Origin: Mycoplasmopsis gallopavonis | Lineage (GTDB): Bacteria > Bacillota_I > Bacilli_A > Mycoplasmatales > Metamycoplasmataceae | DNA length: 64,000 nucleotides | Direction: 5' to 3' | NCBI RefSeq assembly: GCF_900660635.1 | Contig: NZ_LR215031.1 | Span: forward strand, 512,642-576,641 | Part shown: positions 56,035 to 64,000 of the stretch, one piece after another | Layout of the letters: each line of letters begins with the position of its first letter | Position numbering within the stretch: position 1 is the stretch's first letter | Notes under the pieces: model-generated | Database searches by the model: none | The model's input: only the letters and a program-made list of their open reading frames with translations | What the model was told of the DNA's origin: nothing | Program-made: the position numbers and the translations under genes

Positions 56035-57900
56035 CCTGAGTTTCCAAGTTGGAAGCTCTTTTTTATACCTTTTACCTTATTACTTATATACATTGTATAT
56101 AAGTACCATTTTCAATTATTTTAACTTTTTACAATGATTACAATGATAATAATGTATAATATAGATATGAGTAACTACATTCTGTATAAAAGAAAAAACC
56201 CAAAAGGAATTTACATTGCATTAGGAATATCAAAAGGATATGGTAAAGGGATTGGTAATTTAGTTGGATTAGGTTATTGAGAAGAAATTAAAGAAAAATA
56301 TTCTCTACAAAACATCGATGATTTAAAACCAATTGCTAGATTGGTTCCTGTTGGAGAAGATAAAATTGAAGTTAAAACCAAATTTTTCCAATTGCTTAAC
56401 CCGACATCTGTTGAAACAAATGTAAAAAACGTTGGTATTGAATTGATTTATAAAGTAATTAAAGAACTAGATTTATTTAAAGGGTTACCGAAAACTAAAC
56501 ACAAATCTTTAGAAGAAGTATTGGAATTTATTGTTGCAACAAGAATAATTCAACCAAGAAGTTATATTTGTCAATACAAAAACAAAAATGACTTTTTACA
56601 TGAGATAGATATAAAAAAATCTTCAATTTATAACTATTTTGATACTTTTTTAGAATATAAAAATACAATTTTAGTCAATATTTATAACAAAATGCAAGAA
56701 TTGACAACTAGAAACACAAAATTAATGCATTTTGATAATACAACTGTTTATTTTCAAAGTTTTTCAAGAGATGGTTTGAGACAAAGAGGTTTTTCTAAAG
56801 ATGGAAAACATGATGAAGATCAAATTGTTGTGGCTATGGCAGTTGATAATAATGGTATTCCTTTTCACTATAAAGTTTTCGAAGGAAATACTGCAGATTC
56901 TAAAACTCTTGTGAAATTTTTAGTCGAAATGCAAAGAATTTACAAAACAAAAGACACAGTAATAGTTGCTGATAAAGGTATTAGTCAAAATGCAAATTTA
57001 AGATATTTAGAACAAAAAGGATATAAATATATAGTTCAGAAACGTATTGATATTCTTGGAAAAGAAGATAAAGCATTTATAGTAAATGATCAAGGATTTG
57101 TTCAAGAAAATGATTATTTTACTAAATCTAGATTCGTCCAATCTGTTTGAGCTAAAAACAAAAATAAAAAAAGATATAGCGATACTTTTAGAAAACAATT
57201 TATCTATTTTAGCCCTTCAAAACAAACTTTAGACAAAATAAAAAGACAAAATCTTATTAATAAATTGGAGAAAAAGTCTATTAACGGTGAATTGCCATTA
57301 AGTGCTTTGGTTCCAGAATATAAGAAAAAGTATATGGATGTAGATGGTAAAACAGTCGGAAGATTAAATATCGAAAAAATTAAAAAAGTAGCTAATGAAG
57401 ATGGCTTTTATATGATTGAAACCAACATAACAAACATAGATTCAAAAGAAGCGAATGAAATATATAAGGGACAATGAAAAGTGGAAGAAGGATTCAGAAC
57501 TTTAAAATCAGCAATCGAAGTTAGACCGATGTACGTTTATAAAGACGAGCATATTCAATCTCATGTATTTTTATGCTTTTTGTCTCTAATTGTTTTGAAA
57601 TATTGCATTTATAAATTAAAGAAATTTTATAAAGATAATGGAGAGATTCAAAAACTCACAATGAATATGTTTATAGATGCATTGAAACTTATAACAATCA
57701 CAACAAAGACTGTGAATGGTAAAGTTGTAAGTGAAATCAAGAATAATTTAGACCCAGAACATAATGAATTAAACAAAATATATTGTGATTTTCAATATGC
57801 GGTTGATGGTCTATCATTGTAATTTAAAAGTACAAAAAACGAATACGCCTTATTTGTAGGTGTATTCGTTTTTTTCTTCATTACAACTTGGAAACGCAGG
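56035..57900 (+). mobile_element. IS1634-like element
   Basis: 1866 bp with inverted ends CCTGAGTTTCCAAGTTG and CCTGCGTTTCCAAGTTG, and 30-bp direct repeats. IS1634 of M. mycoides is about this size and known for long, variable target duplications, so this is a relative. It carries one intact transposase gene and a GAATACGCC/AGGTGTATTC-type terminator hairpin near the right end (about 57840-57872). Confidence 0.9.
56167..57822 (+). CDS. IS1634-family transposase
   Basis: A 551-residue DDE transposase of the IS1634 (IS4 superfamily) group. The start MSNYILYKRKNPKGIYIALG is set by TATAAT 6 nt upstream (56155-56160) with no Shine-Dalgarno. Catalytic segments are LMHFDNTTVYF (first Asp), TVIVADKGISQNANL (second Asp) and, after an insertion, the YREK-like region WKVEEGFRTLKSAIEVRP (Glu). 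TGA is Trp, for example in SVWAKNK and QWKVEE. The frame is complete; the element may be active. Confidence 0.9.
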
Positions 57901-57930
57901 TTTTGATTATATTTCAGATTTTTTTATTGC
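57901..57930. repeat. 30-bp target duplication of IS1634-like element, right
   Basis: Exact copy of 56005-56034. Confidence 0.9.
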
Positions 57931-57945
57931 TGTTTAAAAATAAAA

Positions 57946-57973
57946 AAACATAAAGCATTTATGCTTTATGTTT
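57946..57973. terminator. Terminator of phosphoketolase gene
   Basis: AACATAAAGCAT/ATGCTTTATGTT hairpin with A and T runs just after the stop of the minus-strand xfp gene and 16 nt from the IS1634-like duplication. Confidence 0.8.
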
Positions 57974-57990
57974 GTGGTGAGTGTCTTAAA

Positions 57991-60372
57991 TTATTTGTTA
58001 AGACCTTTTCATTGTCAGAATCTAACTTCATCTTCGTCAATTCCAACTTCTTGAATGTATTGTTTGTGGAATTTAATTTTTTCATCCATAAGTTTAACAA
58101 AGTCATCAGCTTTTGCTCCAAATACTGCTTTAGCTGCTGTTTGTGACATGTGGTATCTATCCATATCACTCATTAAACGAATGTCGAATGAAGTTGTAAT
58201 ATCTCCGTTTTCTCTATATCCATGTGGATGTAAGTTGTGGTTTTTACGTGAGAAGAAGATATCTCTTAATAATCCTTCGTATCCGTGGAATGCAAATACA
58301 ACTGGTTTATCTTTTGTGAAGATAGCATCAAATTCTTCATCTGAAAGACCTCTTGGGTCAAGACTTGGGTGACGTAATCTTAATAAATCAACAACGTTAA
58401 CAAATCTGAATTTTAATGATGGGTATTGTGTGTGTAAGTATTCTGCTGTTGCTAAAAGTTCTAATGTAGGTTCTGTACCTGAAGATACAAGTACTAAATC
58501 AGGTTCTTCACCATCTTTAACTGTTGAAGCTCAATCAATAACTTTAAGACCTTTTTCAACTAATTCAGCTGCTTCTTCTTTTGTAAATCATTGTTCTCTT
58601 GGTTGTTTTGAAGCAACGATTAAGTTAATTACATCTCTTTCTTTTAATGTTTTTTCTAAAACAGCTAATAATGAGTTTGAGTCCGCTGGTAAGTATTCTC
58701 TGATTAATTCAGGTTTTTTATCAGCTAAGTGTCCTAAAATACCTGGGTCTTGGTGTGTATACCCGTTGTGGTCTTGTTGGAATGCTGTAGAAGTAGCAAT
58801 AACATTAAGTGATGGGTAATCATTTCTTCAGTGAACTTTTCTTGCTTTTGCAACTCATTTCATGTGTTGTGTAAGCATTGAATCAACAACTCTTAAGAAT
58901 GATTCGTATGAAGCAAAGAATCCGTGACGTCCTGTTAATACATAACCTTCTAAAATACCTTCTGCTTGGTGTTCTGAAAGTTGTGAGTCAATTAATCTTC
59001 CAACTGGTCCAACAGCTTCATCTAATTCAGCATCTACTCTTTCTAATCATTGACGGTTTGTAACTTTAAGAATGTCAAATAATCTATTTGATTTAGTTTC
59101 ATCTGGTCCAAAAGCACGGAAGTTTGTAGGGTTCATTTGGATAACTTTTGCATAGTATTTACCAGCGTTAACCATATCTTGGTCTTTCTTAGAACCTGGT
59201 TTACCAATTTCGATTGCAAAATCTTGTCATTTTGGTAAATCAAGTGGTTTTGGATCAATTCCACCATTTGTAATAGGTGTAAGTCCCATACGTTTTAAAC
59301 CTTTTGGAGCAATTTCAGCATATTCTGCTTTAAAGCTTCCGTCAGCATTGAATAATTCAGCTGGTTTATATGACATTAATCAGTCTTCTAATTCTTGTAA
59401 CATTTTTGGATTTTCTGATGTTACAGGTAATGGAACTTGGTGTGCTCTGAAGCTTCCTTCGTATGTTAAACCTTCAATTTTGTGTGGACATGTTCAACCT
59501 TTTGGTGTACGCACAACAAGTGCAGGTCATAAAGGTCTTGTAGCATTTTCTGCACCTTTTTTAGCAGCTTCTGCTCTAATAGCTTGAATTTTTTCGATTG
59601 CTTCGTCAAATTTAGCAGCCATTTGTGCATGAATACCTACTTGATCATTTACATCGGCTTCAACGAAAATTGCATCTCATCCATATCCAAATAACATGCT
59701 TTTAATTTCTTCGTTTGTTTTACGAGCCATAATTGTAGGGTTAGAAATTTTTCCACCATTAATATGTAAAATAGGTAAAACTGTTCCGTCATTTACTGGG
59801 TTAATGAATGATGAACTGAATCATCCAGCAGCTAATGGACCTGTTTCTGCTTCACCATCACCGATAACTGTAGCAGCAATAACTTGTGGGTTATCTAAAA
59901 TTGCTCCTGTAGCATGTGAAAGTGAGTAACCTAATTCTCCACCTTCGTGAATTGAACCAGGTGTTTCAGGTGCAGCGTGGCTAGCTGTTCCACCAGGGAA
60001 TGAGAATCTTTTGAACATTCTCTTAAGACCTTCTGTATCTTTTGTAATTTCTGGGAATAATTCTGTGTAGCTTCCGTCAAGGTATGAGTTAGAAATCATA
60101 ACTTGTCCACCGTGTCCAGGACCTTCAATGTAAAACATTTCAAGATCATATTTATTAATTACACGGTTTAAGTGAGCATAGATTAAGTTTTGCCCTGGAA
60201 TTGTTCCTCAGTGTCCGATTGGATACATTTTAACGTCTTCAGCTTTTAATCCACCTTCTAAAAGTGGGTTATTTCTTAAATAAATTTGCCCTACTGAAAG
60301 ATAGTTAGCAGCTCTTCATCAGGCATGCACTTTTTCTAAATATTCTTTTGTATCAAATTTTGTTTGATTCAT
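57991..60372 (-). CDS. xfp: Xylulose-5-phosphate/fructose-6-phosphate phosphoketolase
   Basis: A 793-residue thiamine-diphosphate enzyme that splits xylulose 5-phosphate (and perhaps fructose 6-phosphate) with phosphate, giving acetyl phosphate plus glyceraldehyde 3-phosphate (or erythrose 4-phosphate). Family segments: [20 protein letters not shown] at the N terminus, [32 protein letters not shown], the thiamine-binding [16 protein letters not shown], and [20 protein letters not shown]. The ribosome site is AAAAAGGATG. It provides acetyl phosphate, and with acetate kinase ATP, from pentose phosphates, fitting a fermentative mycoplasma. TGA is Trp many times. Codon use is relatively strong, as for an abundant protein. 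Confidence 0.96.
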
Positions 60373-60877
60373 ATATAACATCCTTTTTATTTAAATAATA
60401 TTCATTATCTTAGACACATTAAAAAAGAAAATTTCTTAATATGTATTTAAATTATCTTATTTTTTTGATATTTGGTAAATAAATAGTTCCCAACTGTGGA
60501 AAGTTTTCCAGTTCCATGAACCTTGATCATTCTAGTTTATAACTCCAAAAATAGCTAAGAAATATTTTTTTGAAATTATGTCTTTTTAATAATTTTTATT
60601 TTATATATTTAGAAAATTCAAGAAGTTTATTTATAAATTTGTCAAATTTTGTAAATATCTTTTTTTGCTAAAATATATTTATAAATTTTTAAAAAATTAC
60701 ATAATAATTTAAATATGACAGGTTAATTTATTTTTATTTTATTTGCTAAAATATATATTGCTAATTAAATTATTAAGGACAGGACCTAGGTGAAAGACTA
60801 GGCTTTGGTTGGTTTTAGCGCTAGAACACATATATTTATCTAATAAAATAATATAAATTAGATTGGAAAGGAATAAT
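60373..60877. promoter_or_regulatory. xfp-tuf intergenic region with tandem tuf promoters and structured leader
   Basis: The 15-bp sequence TTTGCTAAAATATAT occurs twice (60664-60678 and 60742-60756), each giving an extended -10-like TAAAAT for tuf. After the second, the leader contains a GC-richer island (about 60777-60830) with hairpin CCTAG/CTAGG (60785-60789 with 60798-60802) and a second near GTTTTAGCGCTAGAAC. The xfp side has an inverted repeat AACTGTGGAAA/TTTTCCAGTT (about 60490-60511). Confidence 0.6.
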
Positions 60878-62065
60878 ATGGCAAAATTAGATTTTGACCG
60901 TAGTAAAGAACACGTTAACGTTGGAACAATCGGACACGTTGACCACGGTAAAACTACATTAACAGCAGCTATTGCTACAACATTAGCTAAAAAAGGATTA
61001 TCAGAAGCTCGTGATTACGCTTCAATCGATAACGCACCAGAAGAAAAAGCACGTGGAATTACAATTAACACATCACACATCGAATATCAAACAGAAAAAA
61101 GACACTACGCACACGTAGACTGTCCAGGTCACGCTGACTACGTTAAAAACATGATTACAGGGGCAGCTCAAATGGACGGAGCTATCTTAGTTGTTGCTGC
61201 AACAGATGGACCTATGCCTCAAACACGTGAACACATCCTTCTTTCAAAACAAGTTGGTGTACCACGTATGGTTGTTTTCTTAAACAAATGTGATATGTTA
61301 GAAGGTGAAGAAGACATGATCGAATTAGTTGAAGTTGAAATTCGTGAACTTCTTTCAGAATACGGATTTGACGGAGATAACGCTCCAATTATCCGTGGAT
61401 CAGCTTTAAAAGCACTTGAAGGTGATGAAAAATACGAAGCTAAAATTATGGAACTTATGGACGCTGTTGATTCATACATCGAAACACCAGTTAAAGAATT
61501 TGACAAACCATTCTTAATGGCTGTTGAAGACGTTTTCACAATTACAGGACGTGGAACTGTTGCAACAGGACGTGTTGAACGTGGTAAATTACAATTAAAC
61601 GATGAAGTTGAAATCGTTGGATTAAAACCTACTAAGAAAACAGTTGTTACAGGAATCGAAATGTTCCGTAAAAACCTTAAAGAAGCTATGGCTGGAGATA
61701 ACGCAGGATTATTACTTCGTGGAGTTAACCGTGAAGAAGTTGAACGTGGACAAGTTTTAGCTAAACCAGGATCAATCGTTCCTCACACAGAATTCGAAGC
61801 TGCAATTTATGTACTTAAAAAAGAAGAAGGTGGACGTCACACACCATTCTTCAAAAACTATAAACCTCAATTCTACTTCCGCACAACAGATGTAACAGGT
61901 GGAGTTGAATTTGAAGCTGGACGTGAAATGGTTATGCCAGGTGAAAACGTTAACTTAAAAGTTAAATTAATCGCACCTATCGCTGTTGAAGAAGGAACAA
62001 AATTCTCAATCCGTGAAGGTGGACGTACAGTTGGTGCTGGTTCAGTAACAAAAATTATTAAATAG
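60878..62065 (+). CDS. tuf: Translation elongation factor Tu
   Basis: A 395-residue GTPase that brings aminoacyl-tRNA to the ribosome. The start is [19 protein letters not shown] after GGAAAGGAATAAT; an in-frame ATG 15 nt upstream lies before the ribosome site. G1 is GHVDHGKT, G3 DCPGHADY, G4 NKCD, then SALKALEGD. Domains 2 and 3 are complete, ending GSVTKIIK. It uses many C-ending codons (AAC, GAC, CGT), unlike its AT-rich neighbours, as expected for a highly expressed gene. Confidence 0.99.
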   Translation: MAKLDFDRSKEHVNVGTIGHVDHGKTTLTAAIATTLAKKGLSEARDYASIDNAPEEKARGITINTSHIEYQTEKRHYAHVDCPGHADYVKNMITGAAQMDGAILVVAATDGPMPQTREHILLSKQVGVPRMVVFLNKCDMLEGEEDMIELVEVEIRELLSEYGFDGDNAPIIRGSALKALEGDEKYEAKIMELMDAVDSYIETPVKEFDKPFLMAVEDVFTITGRGTVATGRVERGKLQLNDEVEIVGLKPTKKTVVTGIEMFRKNLKEAMAGDNAGLLLRGVNREEVERGQVLAKPGSIVPHTEFEAAIYVLKKEEGGRHTPFFKNYKPQFYFRTTDVTGGVEFEAGREMVMPGENVNLKVKLIAPIAVEEGTKFSIREGGRTVGAGSVTKIIK

Positions 62066-62089
62066 TTTTTACAAACCAGAATCATACTT

Positions 62090-62119
62090 AAAAATACCAA
62101 ACAAAAGTTTGGTATTTTT
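62090..62119 (+). terminator. tuf terminator
   Basis: AAAAATACCAAAC/GTTTGGTATTTTT-type hairpin (loop AAAA) ending in T5. Confidence 0.85.
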
Positions 62120-62672
62120 CTTTTTAATATAGTTTTTAAGTTGTATAAGTTTTTAAAAGTGATTTTTAAAATCTTTTTAAGTTTTCAAGATGGATTTTTG
62201 AATTTTTTTGCAGTTTTTACATAAATTACTTAAAAAGATTATTTTTAGCTCAAAAAAGTAGCTTTTTATACTTTTTATAAAATTTTATTTTTGAAAATTG
62301 CTAGTTAAGATTTTTTAATTTTTCCTTTTAGGTTTATAATATAAATGTGGAAGTAAAAAATGAATATTTTTTCATGTAAATTTTTTGATGAGATTTAAGT
62401 CTAAAAGTAATTTATTCTGGTCAAATAGTTGCTTTAAGCCTTAAATTTAGGACTTAAAGGATTTACCTACAATTTATTTAAAGCTAGTTAATTTTAGTAA
62501 GTAATACTTCTTTCATTTATTTTCAATTCCACATTCTCACTCGAGAAATAGTTTTCTAAACTTTTTGGTGTTACTTTACAGAATTAACATTCAAATAGCA
62601 ATAAGTAATTTTGTATATTTATTTCATTCATAAAAAACACACTCACGTGTGTTTTTTCTTTATAATATAAAC
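62120..62672 (+). promoter_or_regulatory. Gene-free interval with promoter, micro-ORF and terminator before trmL
   Basis: No gene of normal size is present. TATAAT at 62334-62339 is followed by TGTGGAAGTAAAAAATG and a 12-codon frame (MNIFSCKFFDEI). A roughly 270-nt stretch with inverted repeats (TTTAAG/CTTAAA near 62431-62460) follows, then a strong intrinsic terminator AAAACACAC/GTGTGTTTT-type (62632-62658). A second TATAAT (62661-62666) then drives trmL. It could be a small RNA gene or an attenuated leader of trmL. Confidence 0.45.
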
Positions 62673-63281
62673 ATGTTAAATATAGTTTTATATCAACCCG
62701 AAATTTGTCCAAATACAGGAAATATTATTCGGACATGTTTTGCTCTTGGAGCAAAACTTCATATTATTAAACCAATTGGTTTTGATTTGCATCCCAAATG
62801 ATTACGTAGATATGGTGCGGGAAGAATGCTTTCTGATATTAGACATGAAGTTCATGCATCATATGAAGATTTTTACAAAAAATATCATGATAAACAAATT
62901 TATTATGTTACTCGCTATGGTTTAAATTTATATAGTGATATTAATTATCAAGAAGTTTATGATCAAACCAAGGAAGTTTGATTAATGTTCGGAAGAGAAT
63001 CAACAGGAATTGATAAGCAAATTCTTCAAAATAATTTATCAAATTGCATTAGAATTCCGATGGTTTCTGCGATGCGTTCTATTAATTTGGCTAATTGTGT
63101 AAGTATTTTAGGTTTTGAAGTGATGCGTCAATTAGATTTTCAAGATTTATCTAAATTCGAAGTAGAAAAAGGAAAAATTACCTCATTGATAATGATTTTA
63201 ACAAGTAAAACTAATCCGAAAATTAAAGAATTAAAAAAATTACAGCAAAAAAATATCGTGATCAAGAAAATGCTTTTTTAA
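62673..63281 (+). CDS. trmL: TrmL-like tRNA (Nm34) methyltransferase, 3' end frameshifted
   Basis: SpoU/SPOUT methyltransferase of the TrmL type, which 2'-O-methylates wobble base 34 of tRNA-Leu. Motifs: [20 protein letters not shown], then [11 protein letters not shown] and [19 protein letters not shown] (knot region). The first 160 or so residues are complete. In A5 near 63166-63172 the frame appears to have lost a base: with A6 it would continue [12 protein letters not shown] and stop at once. As written it runs on into the start of the next gene and ends at 63281. TATAAT is 6 nt before the ATG (leaderless). The methyltransferase core is unaffected, so activity may persist. Confidence 0.78.
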
Positions 63282-63936
63282 TTGAAGGATATCATCTTGT
63301 CGATGAAGCTTTAAAACGGAATTTAAAATTAGAAATTTATGAAGTTTTAGATCACGCTAAATACTCTAATTCAACTTTAATTACATCTGATCTTATGAAT
63401 TATTTAAGCACGACTGTGACACCGCAAAATGTAGTTGCAAAAGTAACTAAATTAAGTAATATTACTTCATTTGAATCTTTAGTTAATCTTCAAAAAATGA
63501 ATAAAGTATTGGTTTTAAATAAACTACAAGATCCGGGTAATATTGGAACAATTTACGTTTAGCTAAAGCGTTTGATTTTGATACTGTAATTTTAGAACAA
63601 ATAGATCCGTATAATTCTAAAATTATTCGCTCATCACAAGGTGCTTTATTTGATTTGAATTTAATTCTTTCAAATAATCTCAAAGTAAATTTAGAAACAC
63701 TCAAAGAATCTAATTTTCAAGTTTATGAAACTTTATTAGATCCACAAGCTCAAAAATTAAATGATGTGGTTTTTCCTAAAAATAAGATTGTAGTTGTTGT
63801 TGGTAATGAAGGACAAGGAATTAGCAAGGAACTTTGAGATTTAGCTGATGTTAAAGTTTATATCCCAATTTCTTTTGAAAGTTTAAATGTAGCTTGTGCT
63901 ACTGCAATTGTTTTAGATAAAATCAGAAATAGATAG
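63192..63936 (+). pseudogene. SpoU-family rRNA methyltransferase with two frameshifts
   Basis: Homologous to TrmH/RlmB-type 2'-O-methyltransferases: [20 protein letters not shown], then (after a one-base loss in the A7 run at 63247-63253) [32 protein letters not shown], and (after a second one-base loss near 63550-63556) RLAKAFDFDTVILEQIDPYN, VVVGNEGQGISKELWDLAD and VYIPISFESLNVACATAIV. All SpoU motifs are recognisable in three frames. The shift positions are where one base would restore family sequence. It overlaps the end of trmL. Confidence 0.82.
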
Positions 63937-63943
63937 GAGTAAA

Positions 63944-64000
63944 ATGAAAGATATTTTAGAAAACATTAAATCTAAAATTATTAACGCAACCTTTAATCTA
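63944..64000 (+). CDS. Start of a gene running off the window
   Basis: ATG after TAGGAGTAAA, 8 nt beyond the SpoU pseudogene, with 19 codons visible (MKDILENIKSKIINATFNL). The ribosome site and spacing support a real start. The family cannot be judged from this. Confidence 0.45.
   Translation, partial: MKDILENIKSKIINATFNL

Noticed and set aside
58055..59929. Several plus-strand frames of 60-130 codons opposite xfp
   Set aside because: All lie antisense to a full-length phosphoketolase with strong codon bias; no independent signals.
60777..60830. preQ1-type riboswitch before tuf
   Set aside because: GGTT...TAGCGCTAG looked similar at first, but the pseudoknot-forming A-rich tail and spacing do not fit, and the gene is unrelated.
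61219..62100. Minus-strand frames opposite tuf
   Set aside because: Shadows produced by the biased codon use of tuf.

Overview
The window is a low-GC mollicute chromosome segment. TGA is read as tryptophan: almost every gene needs it, and translating with TGA as stop breaks up polC, ligA, tig, ftsH, xfp and others. The gene content points to the Mycoplasmopsis / Mycoplasma hominis-synoviae-bovis side of the Mollicutes: a HinT-P60-P80 operon, a stand-alone 5S rRNA gene, a phosphoketolase, a very large FtsX-type permease, and IS1630-, IS1634- and IS3-type elements. I cannot name the species.

Layout. 1-7.5 kb: polC 3' end, a trigger-factor-related chaperone, a HAD phosphatase, ligA and the rpsP-trmD-rplS operon. 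7.5-8.3 kb: a gene-free AT-rich stretch. 8.3-15.1 kb: two nearly identical IS copies in direct orientation flanking p80-p60-hinT and the 5S rRNA gene. 15-19.3 kb: rpmH-rnpA-yidC and serS. 19.3-28.7 kb: an IS copy, a second HAD phosphatase, a coiled-coil surface protein, a PQ-loop protein, a DJ-1/PfpI protein, two membrane proteins, def, plsY and an ABC ATPase. 28.7-36.9 kb: one 2724-residue ABC permease. 37-42.8 kb: ftsH, tilS, pth, recD-like helicase. 42.8-47.5 kb: the probable replication origin with DnaA boxes, dnaA split by an IS, dnaN, an S4-domain protein and a TM2 protein. 47.5-50.2 kb: a membrane protein, rnhB, a hypothetical protein and a methyltransferase. 50.2-57.9 kb: an IS island (relic, nested IS, intact IS, an AlbA-type ATP-binding protein, an IS1634-like element). 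58-64 kb: phosphoketolase, tuf, and two SpoU-family methyltransferase genes carrying frameshifts.

Two observations stand out. First, dnaA is cut just before the Walker A motif by a complete 1268-bp IS3-type element with a 3-bp target duplication; removing the element restores a 473-residue DnaA in frame. Second, the IS3-type copies with readable targets sit inside A-tract/hairpin/T-tract sequences: the terminators after tig/HAD, serS, hinT and yidC, a hairpin of an older IS relic, and an A7C...GT7 terminator mimic in dnaA. An IS30-type element has likewise inserted into and duplicated the terminator hairpin of one of these IS copies. Because the elements carry their own terminator-like hairpins, insertion into host terminators may be nearly neutral, and the dnaA hit may be an off-target event of the same preference.

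Gene expression signals fall into two classes. Nine transcription units have a -10 box (TATAAT/TAAAAT) exactly 6-7 nt before the ATG and no Shine-Dalgarno, as expected for leaderless mRNAs (HAD1, ligA, PQ-loop, def, recD, dnaA, rnhB, trmL, IS1634-like transposase). Others have an AGGAG-type ribosome site. Inside operons, TAATG stop/start overlaps recur (rpsP/trmD, p60/hinT, permease/ATPase, pth/tilS, rnhB/next gene, 48942 gene/methyltransferase).
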